This document shows, in pieces, positions 8,427-15,986 of a stretch of DNA of 64,000 bases. A program made the translations under genes and the position numbers. Positions within the stretch are counted from its first letter, which is position 1; each line of letters begins with the position of its first letter. The stretch is from an uncultured Flavobacteriaceae bacterium (lineage in GTDB: Bacteria; Bacteroidota; Bacteroidia; Flavobacteriales; Flavobacteriaceae). The notes under the pieces are model-generated. The model saw only the letters and a program-made list of their open reading frames with translations. It was not told where the DNA came from and searched no databases. Location: positions 1 to 64,000 of the forward strand of contig CANLUH010000001.1 of the NCBI GenBank assembly GCA_947494205.1. The letters run 5' to 3'.

Positions 8427-9332
8427 TCAGGTTATTGTTGCCAAAGTGTTAACAGGTATTATTTGGTATGCTTTGTAGAGTATATGAAATGATCCTGAAA
8501 AACCAACTGCTACATCTTGTTCATCTTTTTCTTTTAAGGTTTTTAACTGGTTTTCTAACTGGTTTACTGTAGTAACATTGTATAATGCTTTTGTATTATT
8601 AAAATGTTGCTGGGAATTTAAATTACTAAACAGAGTTTTTTCGCTATGGGAGTCGTAGATATAGGTTTTAGGAAACCATTTTTGGTGGTTTAGTTCTGCT
8701 ACATAATGGCATAATAAATCGGCTTCAACTATATGATATGTTGTTATGTTTTCTGGGCGTCTTTTTATAATGCTATCTGCCATTGGTTTTGTAAACTTCT
8801 GTGCATATTGTTTTTCGTAATATTCACGGATTATATTGGCATTTCTAAATAACTTAGTAAATGATTTTGGTGTAGTAGTATCTTGAAAATTATAAGGTGC
8901 ATGAAGCAAATGAGCTACAAACCTAAAGTTTTCGTTTTTTAAACCTATGGTTATTAAATACAAAAAAAGTTCGTGAATAATAATACTATAGTGTTTATAG
9001 ATTTCACCTTCAGTTTTACTGGTTTGTTCTATAGTTGGTAATTGTTCTAAAAATGTTATCCAAGATTCAATAGTAGAAGCAATACTATGTAATTGTGTGT
9101 ACCAATCTATAACTTGTAGTATATGATTTCTTAATATAGTGTAGGCTTCTAAAGTTTCGCAGATTAGTTTACCTTTAGTAAAGTTATCTATACTTGTATT
9201 CCTTATATTAAAATAGTTTAAGTCTTTTAAAAACGTATTCAAAATAGTATTAAGTAAAGTATTTACAGTAGTTTCATCTGTAGCATTTACTGTTTTTATA
9301 TTCTGTATTAACTCGATTGTTTTAAAAGCCAT
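8427..9332 (-). CDS. Hypothetical protein (301 aa)
   Basis: A soluble, helical protein of 301 residues, rich in Thr, Asn, Ile and Leu, without signal peptide or membrane segments. I recognise no domain. It has a few His and Tyr rich stretches (HYSIIIHELFLYLITIG, YHIVEADLLCHYVAEL) but no catalytic signature. It lies 16 nt after the zinc-ribbon gene and is likely part of the same transcript (PTH2-like, zinc ribbon, this gene, membrane protein, 111-aa protein). Confidence 0.6.
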   Translation of the reverse strand: MAFKTIELIQNIKTVNATDETTVNTLLNTILNTFLKDLNYFNIRNTSIDNFTKGKLICETLEAYTILRNHILQVIDWYTQLHSIASTIESWITFLEQLPTIEQTSKTEGEIYKHYSIIIHELFLYLITIGLKNENFRFVAHLLHAPYNFQDTTTPKSFTKLFRNANIIREYYEKQYAQKFTKPMADSIIKRRPENITTYHIVEADLLCHYVAELNHQKWFPKTYIYDSHSEKTLFSNLNSQQHFNNTKALYNVTTVNQLENQLKTLKEKDEQDVAVGFSGSFHILYKAYQIIPVNTLATIT

Positions 9333-9348
9333 TTTTAGTACTATTTAA

Positions 9349-9903
9349 TTAAAGAGCCTTTATTTTAGTTGTTATTTCTTTTACACGCTTTGCCCAATAC
9401 ACAATTGCTTTTTCTTTATCTACTACTCTATTATTTTTAGTTCCTGTTCTAAACCCCTTTGGTAAATTATAAATATAATTACCATGTTTTGCTAAATCGC
9501 TTTGGTTTTCGCTAGTGGTTTCTGGCGCTACCCAATTGGCCCAAAAGTGTTGTTGCTTTATATAGTTATCTCGTTTTTCGTTTAAAAAGGCTAGTAATTG
9601 TGTTCTATCTTTGGGTATATAACCAGGCCCAGAACAGCCGCAGGAATGGTAGGTAATGCCGCTTTTATATAAATCTTGTATATGCGCCCACGCTTTAATA
9701 TCATTCTTTTTTGGTGATTCGAAATCTAAACCCATGTTTGCCATTAATGCACTACATTCTGGACATTTAGAGGGTTTCTCGTTTACGTTCTCGTTGTATG
9801 CTAAATCTCTATTAATATCAACCAAAAGTTTCCGTTTAAATGTTTTTCGGCAGTTAAAACAGGCATAATGTGGTTTGTAAGCATACATAGCGTATTTACA
9901 CAT
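9349..9903 (-). CDS. Zinc-ribbon protein
   Basis: The N-terminal part carries two CxxC pairs, ACFNCRKTF (about residue 15-18) and KCPECSALM (about 47-50), which would bind one zinc ion, followed by GLDFESPKKND and a second Cys patch, SCGCSGPGYIPKD. The C-terminal half is basic and Trp/Tyr-rich. It could bind nucleic acid or partner proteins; the exact function is unknown. Only 2 nt separate its start from the stop of the PTH2-like gene upstream, so the two are probably translated as a pair. Confidence 0.7.
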   Translation of the reverse strand: MCKYAMYAYKPHYACFNCRKTFKRKLLVDINRDLAYNENVNEKPSKCPECSALMANMGLDFESPKKNDIKAWAHIQDLYKSGITYHSCGCSGPGYIPKDRTQLLAFLNEKRDNYIKQQHFWANWVAPETTSENQSDLAKHGNYIYNLPKGFRTGTKNNRVVDKEKAIVYWAKRVKEITTKIKAL

Positions 9904-9905
9904 AA

Positions 9906-10208
9906 TTATTTATAGAGTTTATAAAATTGAAATGGTTTGGGCCACTCTAATCTTGGTTTAAAGGCTATAGCAACTTCTGTATTATTTAATGCAGATTCGG
10001 TTAACACCACATGGTTTTCGAAGGTTTTAGCTTTTTCAAATTCCTTTGCGTTGACTTTACAGATTACTTTATAAAATGGTCCAGACACCCACTCTTGTGT
10101 GTCTTTATCTGCTTTAAACTTTAAATAGGTAGCTAAAGACGCATGCGCAGCCGCTAGAATAGCAAAACCTTCTGGCACACTATCTTTTACTAGAATATAC
10201 ATTTTCAT
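9906..10208 (-). CDS. Peptidyl-tRNA hydrolase 2 / DUF2000-like small protein
   Basis: A 100-residue protein. Its first half, MYILVKDSVPEGFAILAAAH followed by ASLATYLKF, and the later VICKVNAKEFEKAK and EVAIAFKPR resemble the fold pattern of the PTH2/DUF2000 group: strand, loop, AAHA helix, then a strand ending in CKV. PTH2 proteins cleave peptidyl-tRNA, but the key residues of that family are not all evident, so catalytic activity is unproven. It is the first gene of the minus-strand cluster 10208 to 7508. Confidence 0.6.
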   Translation of the reverse strand: MKMYILVKDSVPEGFAILAAAHASLATYLKFKADKDTQEWVSGPFYKVICKVNAKEFEKAKTFENHVVLTESALNNTEVAIAFKPRLEWPKPFQFYKLYK

Positions 10209-10293
10209 GACTATAGTCTCTCTTTTATATTTCTAAATTATAAAATAAAACGATTATAGTTGAATAAATACTACTAAATAAGAGTTTACAGCA

Positions 10294-10334
10294 ATAAAAA
10301 AGCGTAAACTATTAGCTAAGTTTACGCTTTTAAG
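10294..10334. terminator. Hairpin terminator, bidirectional
   Basis: Perfect 12-bp stem (AAAGCGTAAACT, 10299-10310, with 10319-10330) and an 8-nt loop, with A-run to the left and a short T-run to the right. It lies downstream of the secreted-protein gene 10361-11002 (minus strand), which reads towards it. Confidence 0.8.
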
Positions 10335-10360
10335 GTTGCTATAAATTAATAAAATGGGTG

Positions 10361-11002
10361 TTAATTATCGGATCTTACTACACTCCAGCGATTAGCATAA
10401 ATGGCATCGTAAACCACTATTAGTGTGTTACCTGGTTTTATAATAATGTCACCATCTGCAGAAAACCTATTAGCTGGTGCAGAGGCAGAATTATCCTCTG
10501 CTAATATTTTTAAATCGGTATTACTTTCGTTATAAATGTAAATTATTCTACCATGTTGTCCATCTATAATACCACCGAGTTCTGCACCAGAATGTACTAT
10601 TCTAAATACATTAAAAAAGTAATTGGTTGTACCTAATAAAAAATCTGCATTGTTATTTGTACCAGAGGGAGATGGTAATGTAACACTTGTAAAATTAAGA
10701 ATTTGCCCATCGGATATTAAAGGTTGCCATCTAATATCTTTCCAATAATAAAAGCCAGGAAACACATCGTTAACTCTTGCTGTGTTATAGACTAATGTGC
10801 CATTGGCTAAATTGCCGCCTCTTGGGTTTAAAACGGGAGCTTGTTGTGTAGTCTCTACTAGTGCTACTCTAGGAATTAATATGCCTTCTGTAGTACTTTC
10901 TACATCTAGCACACCTTGTGGGTCTGTGGTCTGGATTCCTACTTGAGCATATGACATGCAAGACAATAGGAAAACGATTAGGGGTAGTTTTCTCATAATC
11001 AT
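10361..11002 (-). CDS. Secreted surface protein with signal peptide
   Basis: A 213-residue protein with a Sec signal peptide (MRKLPLIVFLLSCMSYAQ; cleavage after the AQ or just before it) and an alternative start 6 nt downstream of the first ATG. The mature part begins VGIQTTDPQGVLDVESTT, a pattern recalled from many flavobacterial exported proteins that resemble phage tail-fibre tips, then has FYYWKDIRWQPL. The remainder is beta-rich. Function is unknown, probably cell surface. A 9-bp hairpin lies 34-56 nt upstream of the start. Confidence 0.7.
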   Translation of the reverse strand: MIMRKLPLIVFLLSCMSYAQVGIQTTDPQGVLDVESTTEGILIPRVALVETTQQAPVLNPRGGNLANGTLVYNTARVNDVFPGFYYWKDIRWQPLISDGQILNFTSVTLPSPSGTNNNADFLLGTTNYFFNVFRIVHSGAELGGIIDGQHGRIIYIYNESNTDLKILAEDNSASAPANRFSADGDIIIKPGNTLIVVYDAIYANRWSVVRSDN

Positions 11003-11035
11003 TAAATTAATGTAGGAGTGGATTTATGCTTTTAT

Positions 11036-11058
11036 ACATCTATTACTATAATAGATGT
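11036..11058. promoter_or_regulatory. Perfect inverted repeat upstream of 10361-11002
   Basis: ACATCTATT (11036-11044) and AATAGATGT (11050-11058) flank a 5-nt spacer, 34-56 nt upstream of the start of the secreted-protein gene. It may be an operator or an RNA hairpin in the leader. No T-run follows on the minus strand. Confidence 0.4.
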
Positions 11059-11296
11059 TAAAACCATATAAATAGTTATTTACACTTTTAATTTAAGAAT
11101 TGCCCATTGTAAAAATAAAGAAAGATTTTTCTCATAGTCCTTTTTTGCTATTTTTTTCACTTCCGAATGGTAACTTTTAGATTAAGTGCACGTTATGAGT
11201 ATAAATTGAATGATTGTTCGGCTATTTTATTATAATAAACATACTCTCAATACATAACCTATTGTTTTTTATGGAAGCTTTTAGTTTTTTCTTAAC

Positions 11297-11330
11297 GCTT
11301 TTTACTGCAAATAGTATGCTTTTTACTGCA
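11297..11330 (+). repeat. 13-bp direct repeat spaced by 21 bp
   Basis: GCTTTTTACTGCA occurs at 11297-11309 and 11318-11330, start to start 21 bp, which is two helical turns. It lies 70-103 nt upstream of the ATG at 11400, a fitting place for an activator site. LytTR regulators bind direct repeats of this spacing; the link is inference. Confidence 0.5.
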
Positions 11331-11399
11331 TTGTATACGCTAGACTGTATCCTTTTTGTTTGATTTGAAGTATTAACTCAAAAAAACAAATACAACATT

Positions 11400-11984
11400 A
11401 TGAAAAAAACAATACTAACATTATGCTTTATTGCAATGGGAGTAGCACTTATACAAGCCCAAGATAATTTTAAATATGAAGCCTCTAAAGCCTCACCTTA
11501 CGGTCTACCTCATCCTGATGCTCCAGAACAGATTAAAGATTATGCGCCTTTAATAGGTACTTGTAATTGTAAATCTACTTCAAGAAAACAAGATGGTACA
11601 TGGAATACACCTGTAGATATGGTTTGGAAATGGAAATATATTATGAATGGTAAAGCTGTACAAGATGAAACTCTAAAAGCTGATGGCTCTCATTCTGGTA
11701 GTATACGACAATTTATAGCAGATAGTAGTAAATGGTATGTGCATTATTATGCCTCTAAAACACCTTCAACCACTTTATCTACATGGACTGGTAATAAAAA
11801 GGATGGAAAAATTGTTCTTTATAAAGACCAAACTGCTCCTAATGGTACTCCTGGTTATTACAAGTTATCTTTTTACGACATTAGTAAAACGGGTTATAAA
11901 TGGATTGGAGAATGGGTAGATAAAACTGAAACAATTACGTTCGCTACATGGAAAATAGAATGTACAAGACCTAAAAAGCAGTAA
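11400..11984 (+). CDS. Exported protein, DUF1579-like
   Basis: A 194-residue protein with a Sec signal peptide (MKKTILTLCFIAMGVALIQA, mature start near QDNFKYEAS). The mature chain resembles the calycin-like DUF1579 type: a short beta barrel seen in LIGTCNCKS, MVWKWKYIMNGKAVQDE, KWYVHYYAS and KWIGEWVDK, with many Trp and Tyr. Such proteins are thought to bind small hydrophobic ligands, but the function here is not known. A tiny membrane-protein ORF follows 1 nt after the stop. Confidence 0.7.
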   Translation: MKKTILTLCFIAMGVALIQAQDNFKYEASKASPYGLPHPDAPEQIKDYAPLIGTCNCKSTSRKQDGTWNTPVDMVWKWKYIMNGKAVQDETLKADGSHSGSIRQFIADSSKWYVHYYASKTPSTTLSTWTGNKKDGKIVLYKDQTAPNGTPGYYKLSFYDISKTGYKWIGEWVDKTETITFATWKIECTRPKKQ

Positions 11985-11985
11985 T

Positions 11986-12078
11986 ATGTCATTAGGTAGT
12001 ATCATTGCTATTACTATTAGCATTTTTGCTGCTATTATTTTTGCAATATATTATAGTACAAAAACTAATAATAAGTAA
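11986..12078 (+). CDS. Tiny single-span membrane protein (30 aa)
   Basis: A 30-codon ORF starting 1 nt after the stop of the DUF1579-like gene: a hydrophobic stretch SLGSIIAITISIFAAIIFAI (about 20 residues), then YYSTKTNNK with a basic tail. It has a clear ATG and stop (TAA at 12076). The single hydrophobic helix followed by a basic end fits a bona fide small membrane protein, positioned for translational coupling. Existence as a real gene is plausible but unproven. Confidence 0.5.
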   Translation: MSLGSIIAITISIFAAIIFAIYYSTKTNNK

Positions 12079-12118
12079 GAATTAAATAGTATTTTCACTA
12101 GATATTAATTTTTACTTT

Positions 12119-12541
12119 ATGTCACAATTATCACCGTTTCACATTGCTATTCCTGTTCACAATTTAGAGGCTTGCCGTACATTTTATCGAGAGGTTTTAA
12201 ATTGTGAAGAAGGAAGAAGCAGTGACCATTGGGTTGATTTTAACTTTTTCGGACATCAATTAGTTATTCATTACAAAGCAAAATCTCTTGAAGATACAAC
12301 TACTAATGCTGTAGACGGAAAAGCAGTGCCTGTACCACATTATGGTGTTGTTTTAGACTGGGATGTATTTCATACTTTTGCCGAAACGTTAAAACAAAAA
12401 GATATACAATTTATAATCGCTCCTTATATTAGGTTTGAAGGTCTAGTTGGAGAACAGGCTACTATGTTTTTTAAAGATCCTGCTGGCAATGCTTTAGAGT
12501 TTAAAGCTTTTAAAGATAATAATCAGTTGTTTGCTAAATAA
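12119..12541 (+). CDS. VOC-family (glyoxalase/dioxygenase fold) protein
   Basis: A 140-residue two-module VOC protein: [20 protein letters not shown] with a metal-ligand type His near the start, [25 protein letters not shown] and a closing [12 protein letters not shown] with the usual Glu. Such proteins use a divalent metal for glyoxalase or ring-opening chemistry; the substrate here cannot be told. The last 8 nt overlap the end of the convergent TIGR02206 gene. Confidence 0.85.
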   Translation: MSQLSPFHIAIPVHNLEACRTFYREVLNCEEGRSSDHWVDFNFFGHQLVIHYKAKSLEDTTTNAVDGKAVPVPHYGVVLDWDVFHTFAETLKQKDIQFIIAPYIRFEGLVGEQATMFFKDPAGNALEFKAFKDNNQLFAK

Positions 12542-13262
12542 ATCGCTCTTTCCGTTTATGTTCTATATGAAAAGGTAAATAAATTAATAAGAAATACGGA
12601 ATAATAGCAAATTGAGCCGTTACTACATAATAAGGCCAATCACCAAAATAATCTAATATAGAGGCGGCTTCTGGTTTAGCATTCAAATAGGTATAGTTAG
12701 CATTTAAAAGCAAATTAACTGCATACATGATTAAAATATAGAACTGTAATGCTATTATAGATTTAAAAACACTTTTAAATTTTGGCCTAACATTAAATAC
12801 AAAGGTAGCATAGAACATAGCTATTAATAAGCCTAAATGTACAATCCAATACCTAAAGTAATCAAATACGGGAAATCCTTTTTCAATATCTGGGGTAATG
12901 ACACCTTGAAGTGTACCTGCTACAATCCAGAAAAATAGTATTTCGTACATCCAGTATTTTCTATAGTAGGTGTACACTGGAATTATAAGTGCCATGAAAC
13001 TACACAAAAATAGAGGTAGATCTTTACTTACATCGTAATTCCCTAAACTGTAAATATGAATATTAAACGCTACTATAGTTAGAGATATAAAAGCCCCTAT
13101 AACATTAAAAATAGTTTTCTGCTGTTTAGCATTACATCTATTACGAGCATAATAAATTAAAATAATACCAACTATTATTCCTATAGACACAGGAAGTAAA
13201 TGTTGTAACGAACCTATTTGCACTCTCTCCAATAGAACAAATGTATATTTCATATAATGCAA
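12534..13262 (-). CDS. TIGR02206-family integral membrane protein
   Basis: A 242-residue polytopic membrane protein with about seven hydrophobic segments (for example [48 protein letters not shown]). The pattern with [17 protein letters not shown] matches the TIGR02206/YwaF group of small bacterial proteins related to TMEM164. Its function is unknown; an acyltransferase-like role has been proposed for eukaryotic relatives. It is convergent with, and overlaps, the VOC gene by 8 nt. Confidence 0.8.
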   Translation of the reverse strand: MHYMKYTFVLLERVQIGSLQHLLPVSIGIIVGIILIYYARNRCNAKQQKTIFNVIGAFISLTIVAFNIHIYSLGNYDVSKDLPLFLCSFMALIIPVYTYYRKYWMYEILFFWIVAGTLQGVITPDIEKGFPVFDYFRYWIVHLGLLIAMFYATFVFNVRPKFKSVFKSIIALQFYILIMYAVNLLLNANYTYLNAKPEAASILDYFGDWPYYVVTAQFAIIPYFLLIYLPFHIEHKRKERFI

Positions 13263-13285
13263 TATACATAATTATATGTATACTC

Positions 13286-14170
13286 CTACTTCGTTAATCT
13301 GTGGCGCTCTCTTGCCAATAATGTGTTCTTTAATAACATAGCAATCGTCATAGGTCCAACGCCTCCGGGTACAGGGGTTATATAGCTTGCTTTTTTACTT
13401 ACGTTCTCGTAATCTACGTCTCCAGTAATTCTATAACCTTTTACTTTTGTATCATCTGGTACACGAGTAATACCTACATCTATAATTACAACGTCGTCTT
13501 TAACCATTTCTGCTTTTAAGAAATTAGGAACTCCTAATGCAGAAATTACGATATCTGCTTGCGAAATAATCTGTGTTATATTTTTAGTATGACTATGCGT
13601 TAAAGTAACCGTAGAGTTTCCTGGAAATCCTTTTCTTCCCATTAAAATACTCATTGGTCTTCCTACAATATGTGAACGACCAATAACAACAGTATGCTTT
13701 CCTTTGGTGTCTACATTATAACGATCTAATAGTTCTAATATACCAAATGGTGTTGCAGGAATAAATGTTGACATATCTAAAGCCATTTTTCCAAAATTCA
13801 TTGGATGGAAACCATCTACATCTTTATCTGGATGTACTGCCATTAATACTTTTTGTGTATTAATTTGTGGTGGTAATGGTAGTTGAATTATAAAACCATC
13901 GATATCATCATTATTATTTAACTCTTCAATTTTATCTAATAATTCTATTTCACTGGTTGTATTAGATAGTCTTACCATTGTAGATTCGAATCCTACACGT
14001 TCGCAAGCTCTTACTTTACTTCCTACATACGTTAAACTTGCACCATCATTTCCAACTATAACTGCAGCTAAGTGTGGTACTTTTTCACCATTAGCTTTCA
14101 TTTTTTTTACTTCCTCAGCTATTTCGTCTTTAATGTCGTTACTTACTTTTTTTCCGTCTAAAATTGTCAT
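13286..14170 (-). CDS. folD: Bifunctional methylenetetrahydrofolate dehydrogenase/cyclohydrolase FolD
   Basis: A 294-residue FolD enzyme, interconverting 5,10-methylene-THF and 10-formyl-THF for one-carbon metabolism. Family motifs present: LTYVGSKVRACERVG with the catalytic Lys, DGFIIQLPLPPQI, the NADP-binding VIGRSHIVGRPM and TPVPGGVGPMTIAML near the C-terminus. Length is normal. It lies 122 nt downstream of ffh on the same strand, with no clear terminator between, so some read-through transcription from ffh is possible. Confidence 0.95.
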   Translation of the reverse strand: MTILDGKKVSNDIKDEIAEEVKKMKANGEKVPHLAAVIVGNDGASLTYVGSKVRACERVGFESTMVRLSNTTSEIELLDKIEELNNNDDIDGFIIQLPLPPQINTQKVLMAVHPDKDVDGFHPMNFGKMALDMSTFIPATPFGILELLDRYNVDTKGKHTVVIGRSHIVGRPMSILMGRKGFPGNSTVTLTHSHTKNITQIISQADIVISALGVPNFLKAEMVKDDVVIIDVGITRVPDDTKVKGYRITGDVDYENVSKKASYITPVPGGVGPMTIAMLLKNTLLARERHRLTK

Positions 14171-14292
14171 CTTTAGTTGTATTGTTGTTGGTATAGTAGT
14201 AAATAAGATTGTACAGTAGGTTCTTATTTTTAGTTACTTTTATCGTCTGTACACGAAGTAATTAGTTGTTGTAAATAAAAAAACACGAGGAA

Positions 14293-15621
14293 TTACCTCA
14301 TGTTTTTCATAGCTTGCATCATACGTTTTCCGCCGCCGCCTTGCATCATCTTCATCATTTTGCTCATTTGATTAAACTGCTTAAGTAATTGATTTACTTG
14401 CGTTACAGAAGTTCCTGAACCTTTCCCAATTCGTTTTTTACGACTTGCATTAATTATTGCTGGATTTGTACGTTCTTTAATTGTCATAGAATGTATAATC
14501 GCTTCAATATGCTTAAAAGCATCATCATCGATGTCTATATCTTTCATCATTTTACCAGCACCAGGAATCATTCCAACAAGATCTTTCATGTTTCCCATTT
14601 TCTTTATTTGCTGGATTTGCTTTAAGAAATCATCGAAACCAAATTGATTTTTAGCAATTTTCTTTTGTAGTTTTCTAGCTTCTTCTTCATCAAACTGCTC
14701 TTGCGCTCTTTCTACTAAAGACACAACATCTCCCATTCCAAGAATACGATCTGCCATACGAGAAGGATAGAATACATCTATCGCTTCCATTTTTTCTCCT
14801 GTACCTATAAACTTAATTGGCTTATTAACTACAGATTTAATAGATATTGCAGCTCCACCTCGTGTATCTCCATCTAATTTAGTTAAAATAACACCATCGA
14901 AATTTAATACATCGTTAAAGGCTTTTGCTGTATTAACGGCATCTTGCCCTGTCATAGAATCCACTACGAAAAGTGTTTCTTGTGGTTCGATTGCTTTGTG
15001 TATGTTAGAGATTTCGGTCATCATCGCCTCATCTACAGCTAAACGACCCGCCGTATCTATAATAACTACATTGTGTCCGTTTTCTTTTGCGTGCGCTATA
15101 CCTGCTTGTGCTATAGCTACAGGATCATTATTTCCTCTATCGCTAAAAACATCTACTTTTATTTGCTCACCAACTACATGTAATTGATCTATCGCTGCAG
15201 GACGATAAACATCACAAGCAACTAATAAGGGTTTCTTTGTTTTTTTATTTTTTAAGTAGTTGGCTAACTTACCAGAAAATGTAGTTTTACCAGATCCTTG
15301 TAAACCAGACATTAAAATAATACTTGGTTTTGCAGATAAGTTAACTCCAGCTGCATCTCCTCCCATTAATTCGGTTAATTCGTCTTTAACGATTTTAACC
15401 ATTAATTGTCCTGGCTGTAAAGTTGTTAATACGTTTTCACCAATTGCTTTTTCTTTTACTTTTTTAGTAAATTCTTTTGCAATTTTAAAGTTAACATCGG
15501 CATCTAATAACGCACGGCGTACTTCCTTTAAAGTTTCGGCAACATTTACTTCTGTAATGCTACCATGCCCTTTTAATACGTGTAACGCTTTATCTAACTT
15601 TTCACTTAAATTATTAAACAT
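14293..15621 (-). CDS. ffh: Signal recognition particle protein Ffh (SRP54)
   Basis: The GTPase that binds signal sequences of membrane proteins and docks them to FtsY. The 442 residues show the N domain (1-95), the G domain with P-loop GLQGSGKT (106-113), DTAGR (189-193) and TKLD (247-250), and the C-terminal methionine-rich M domain with SGTSVTQVNQLLKQFNQ and a run of Met residues (MSKMMKMMQGGGGKRMMQAM). A promoter -7 box lies 26 nt upstream. The 4.5S RNA gene was not found in this window. Confidence 0.96.
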   Translation of the reverse strand: MFNNLSEKLDKALHVLKGHGSITEVNVAETLKEVRRALLDADVNFKIAKEFTKKVKEKAIGENVLTTLQPGQLMVKIVKDELTELMGGDAAGVNLSAKPSIILMSGLQGSGKTTFSGKLANYLKNKKTKKPLLVACDVYRPAAIDQLHVVGEQIKVDVFSDRGNNDPVAIAQAGIAHAKENGHNVVIIDTAGRLAVDEAMMTEISNIHKAIEPQETLFVVDSMTGQDAVNTAKAFNDVLNFDGVILTKLDGDTRGGAAISIKSVVNKPIKFIGTGEKMEAIDVFYPSRMADRILGMGDVVSLVERAQEQFDEEEARKLQKKIAKNQFGFDDFLKQIQQIKKMGNMKDLVGMIPGAGKMMKDIDIDDDAFKHIEAIIHSMTIKERTNPAIINASRKKRIGKGSGTSVTQVNQLLKQFNQMSKMMKMMQGGGGKRMMQAMKNMR

Positions 15622-15646
15622 AGTTTTCTTTACTTTTTAAGAACTG

Positions 15647-15654
15647 CAAAAGTA
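15647..15654 (-). promoter_or_regulatory. Promoter -7 box of ffh (TACTTTTG)
   Basis: The minus strand reads TACTTTTG, a match to TAnnTTTG, 25 nt before the ffh ATG. A clear TTG -33 element is not visible. Confidence 0.5.
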
Positions 15655-15804
15655 AATAAATATTTTGTTTTTTACTTTACTTAGTCTAGCGTTTTAACAG
15701 GAAAACTATATTAATTACGACTTTATAAAAAAACTAAAGTCTTTATTTAGAATTTGTTAATTTAATCTCTATAATTAAGGCAGCTAATATTAATTCTATT
15801 CCAT

Positions 15805-15838
15805 AAAAAAAGAGCTACTTGGGAGTAACTCTTTTTTA
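15805..15838. terminator. Hairpin terminator
   Basis: AGAGCTACT (15811-15819) with AGTAACTCT (15824-15832), one mismatch, between an A-run and a T-run. It follows the minus-strand lipoprotein gene 15987-17633 at about 150 nt and can act in both directions. Confidence 0.65.
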
Positions 15839-15839
15839 C

Positions 15840-15859
15840 TTAACTACTATAAAAACTAA
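15840..15859 (+). repeat. 20-bp direct repeat, left copy
   Basis: TTAACTACTATAAAAACTAA, identical to 21711-21730. The two copies have the same orientation and bracket the lipoprotein/sigma/FecR/TonB-receptor module. Confidence 0.7.
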
Positions 15860-15986
15860 TATTGGGAATTATTAGTGTATTGTAAACAAAATCTATTACG
15901 ATTTATTGTTATATTTTTTTAAAATTTAATTTTCCTTACTAATATAAGCATTTCAATTATATTAACGAGGTTTCGTTATTTATATT

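Larger units (their letters stand above)
11003..11399. other. Divergent intergenic region
   Basis: About 400 bp between two divergent genes for secreted proteins. No credible small ORF or RNA gene is seen. It holds the inverted repeat at 11036-11058 and a direct repeat of GCTTTTTACTGCA at 11297-11309 and 11318-11330, described separately. Confidence 0.6.
15622..15986. other. Intergenic stretch between ffh and a lipoprotein gene
   Basis: About 365 bp containing the ffh promoter, a hairpin terminator (15805-15838) and one copy of a 20-bp direct repeat (15840-15859). No coding frame of note. Confidence 0.6.
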
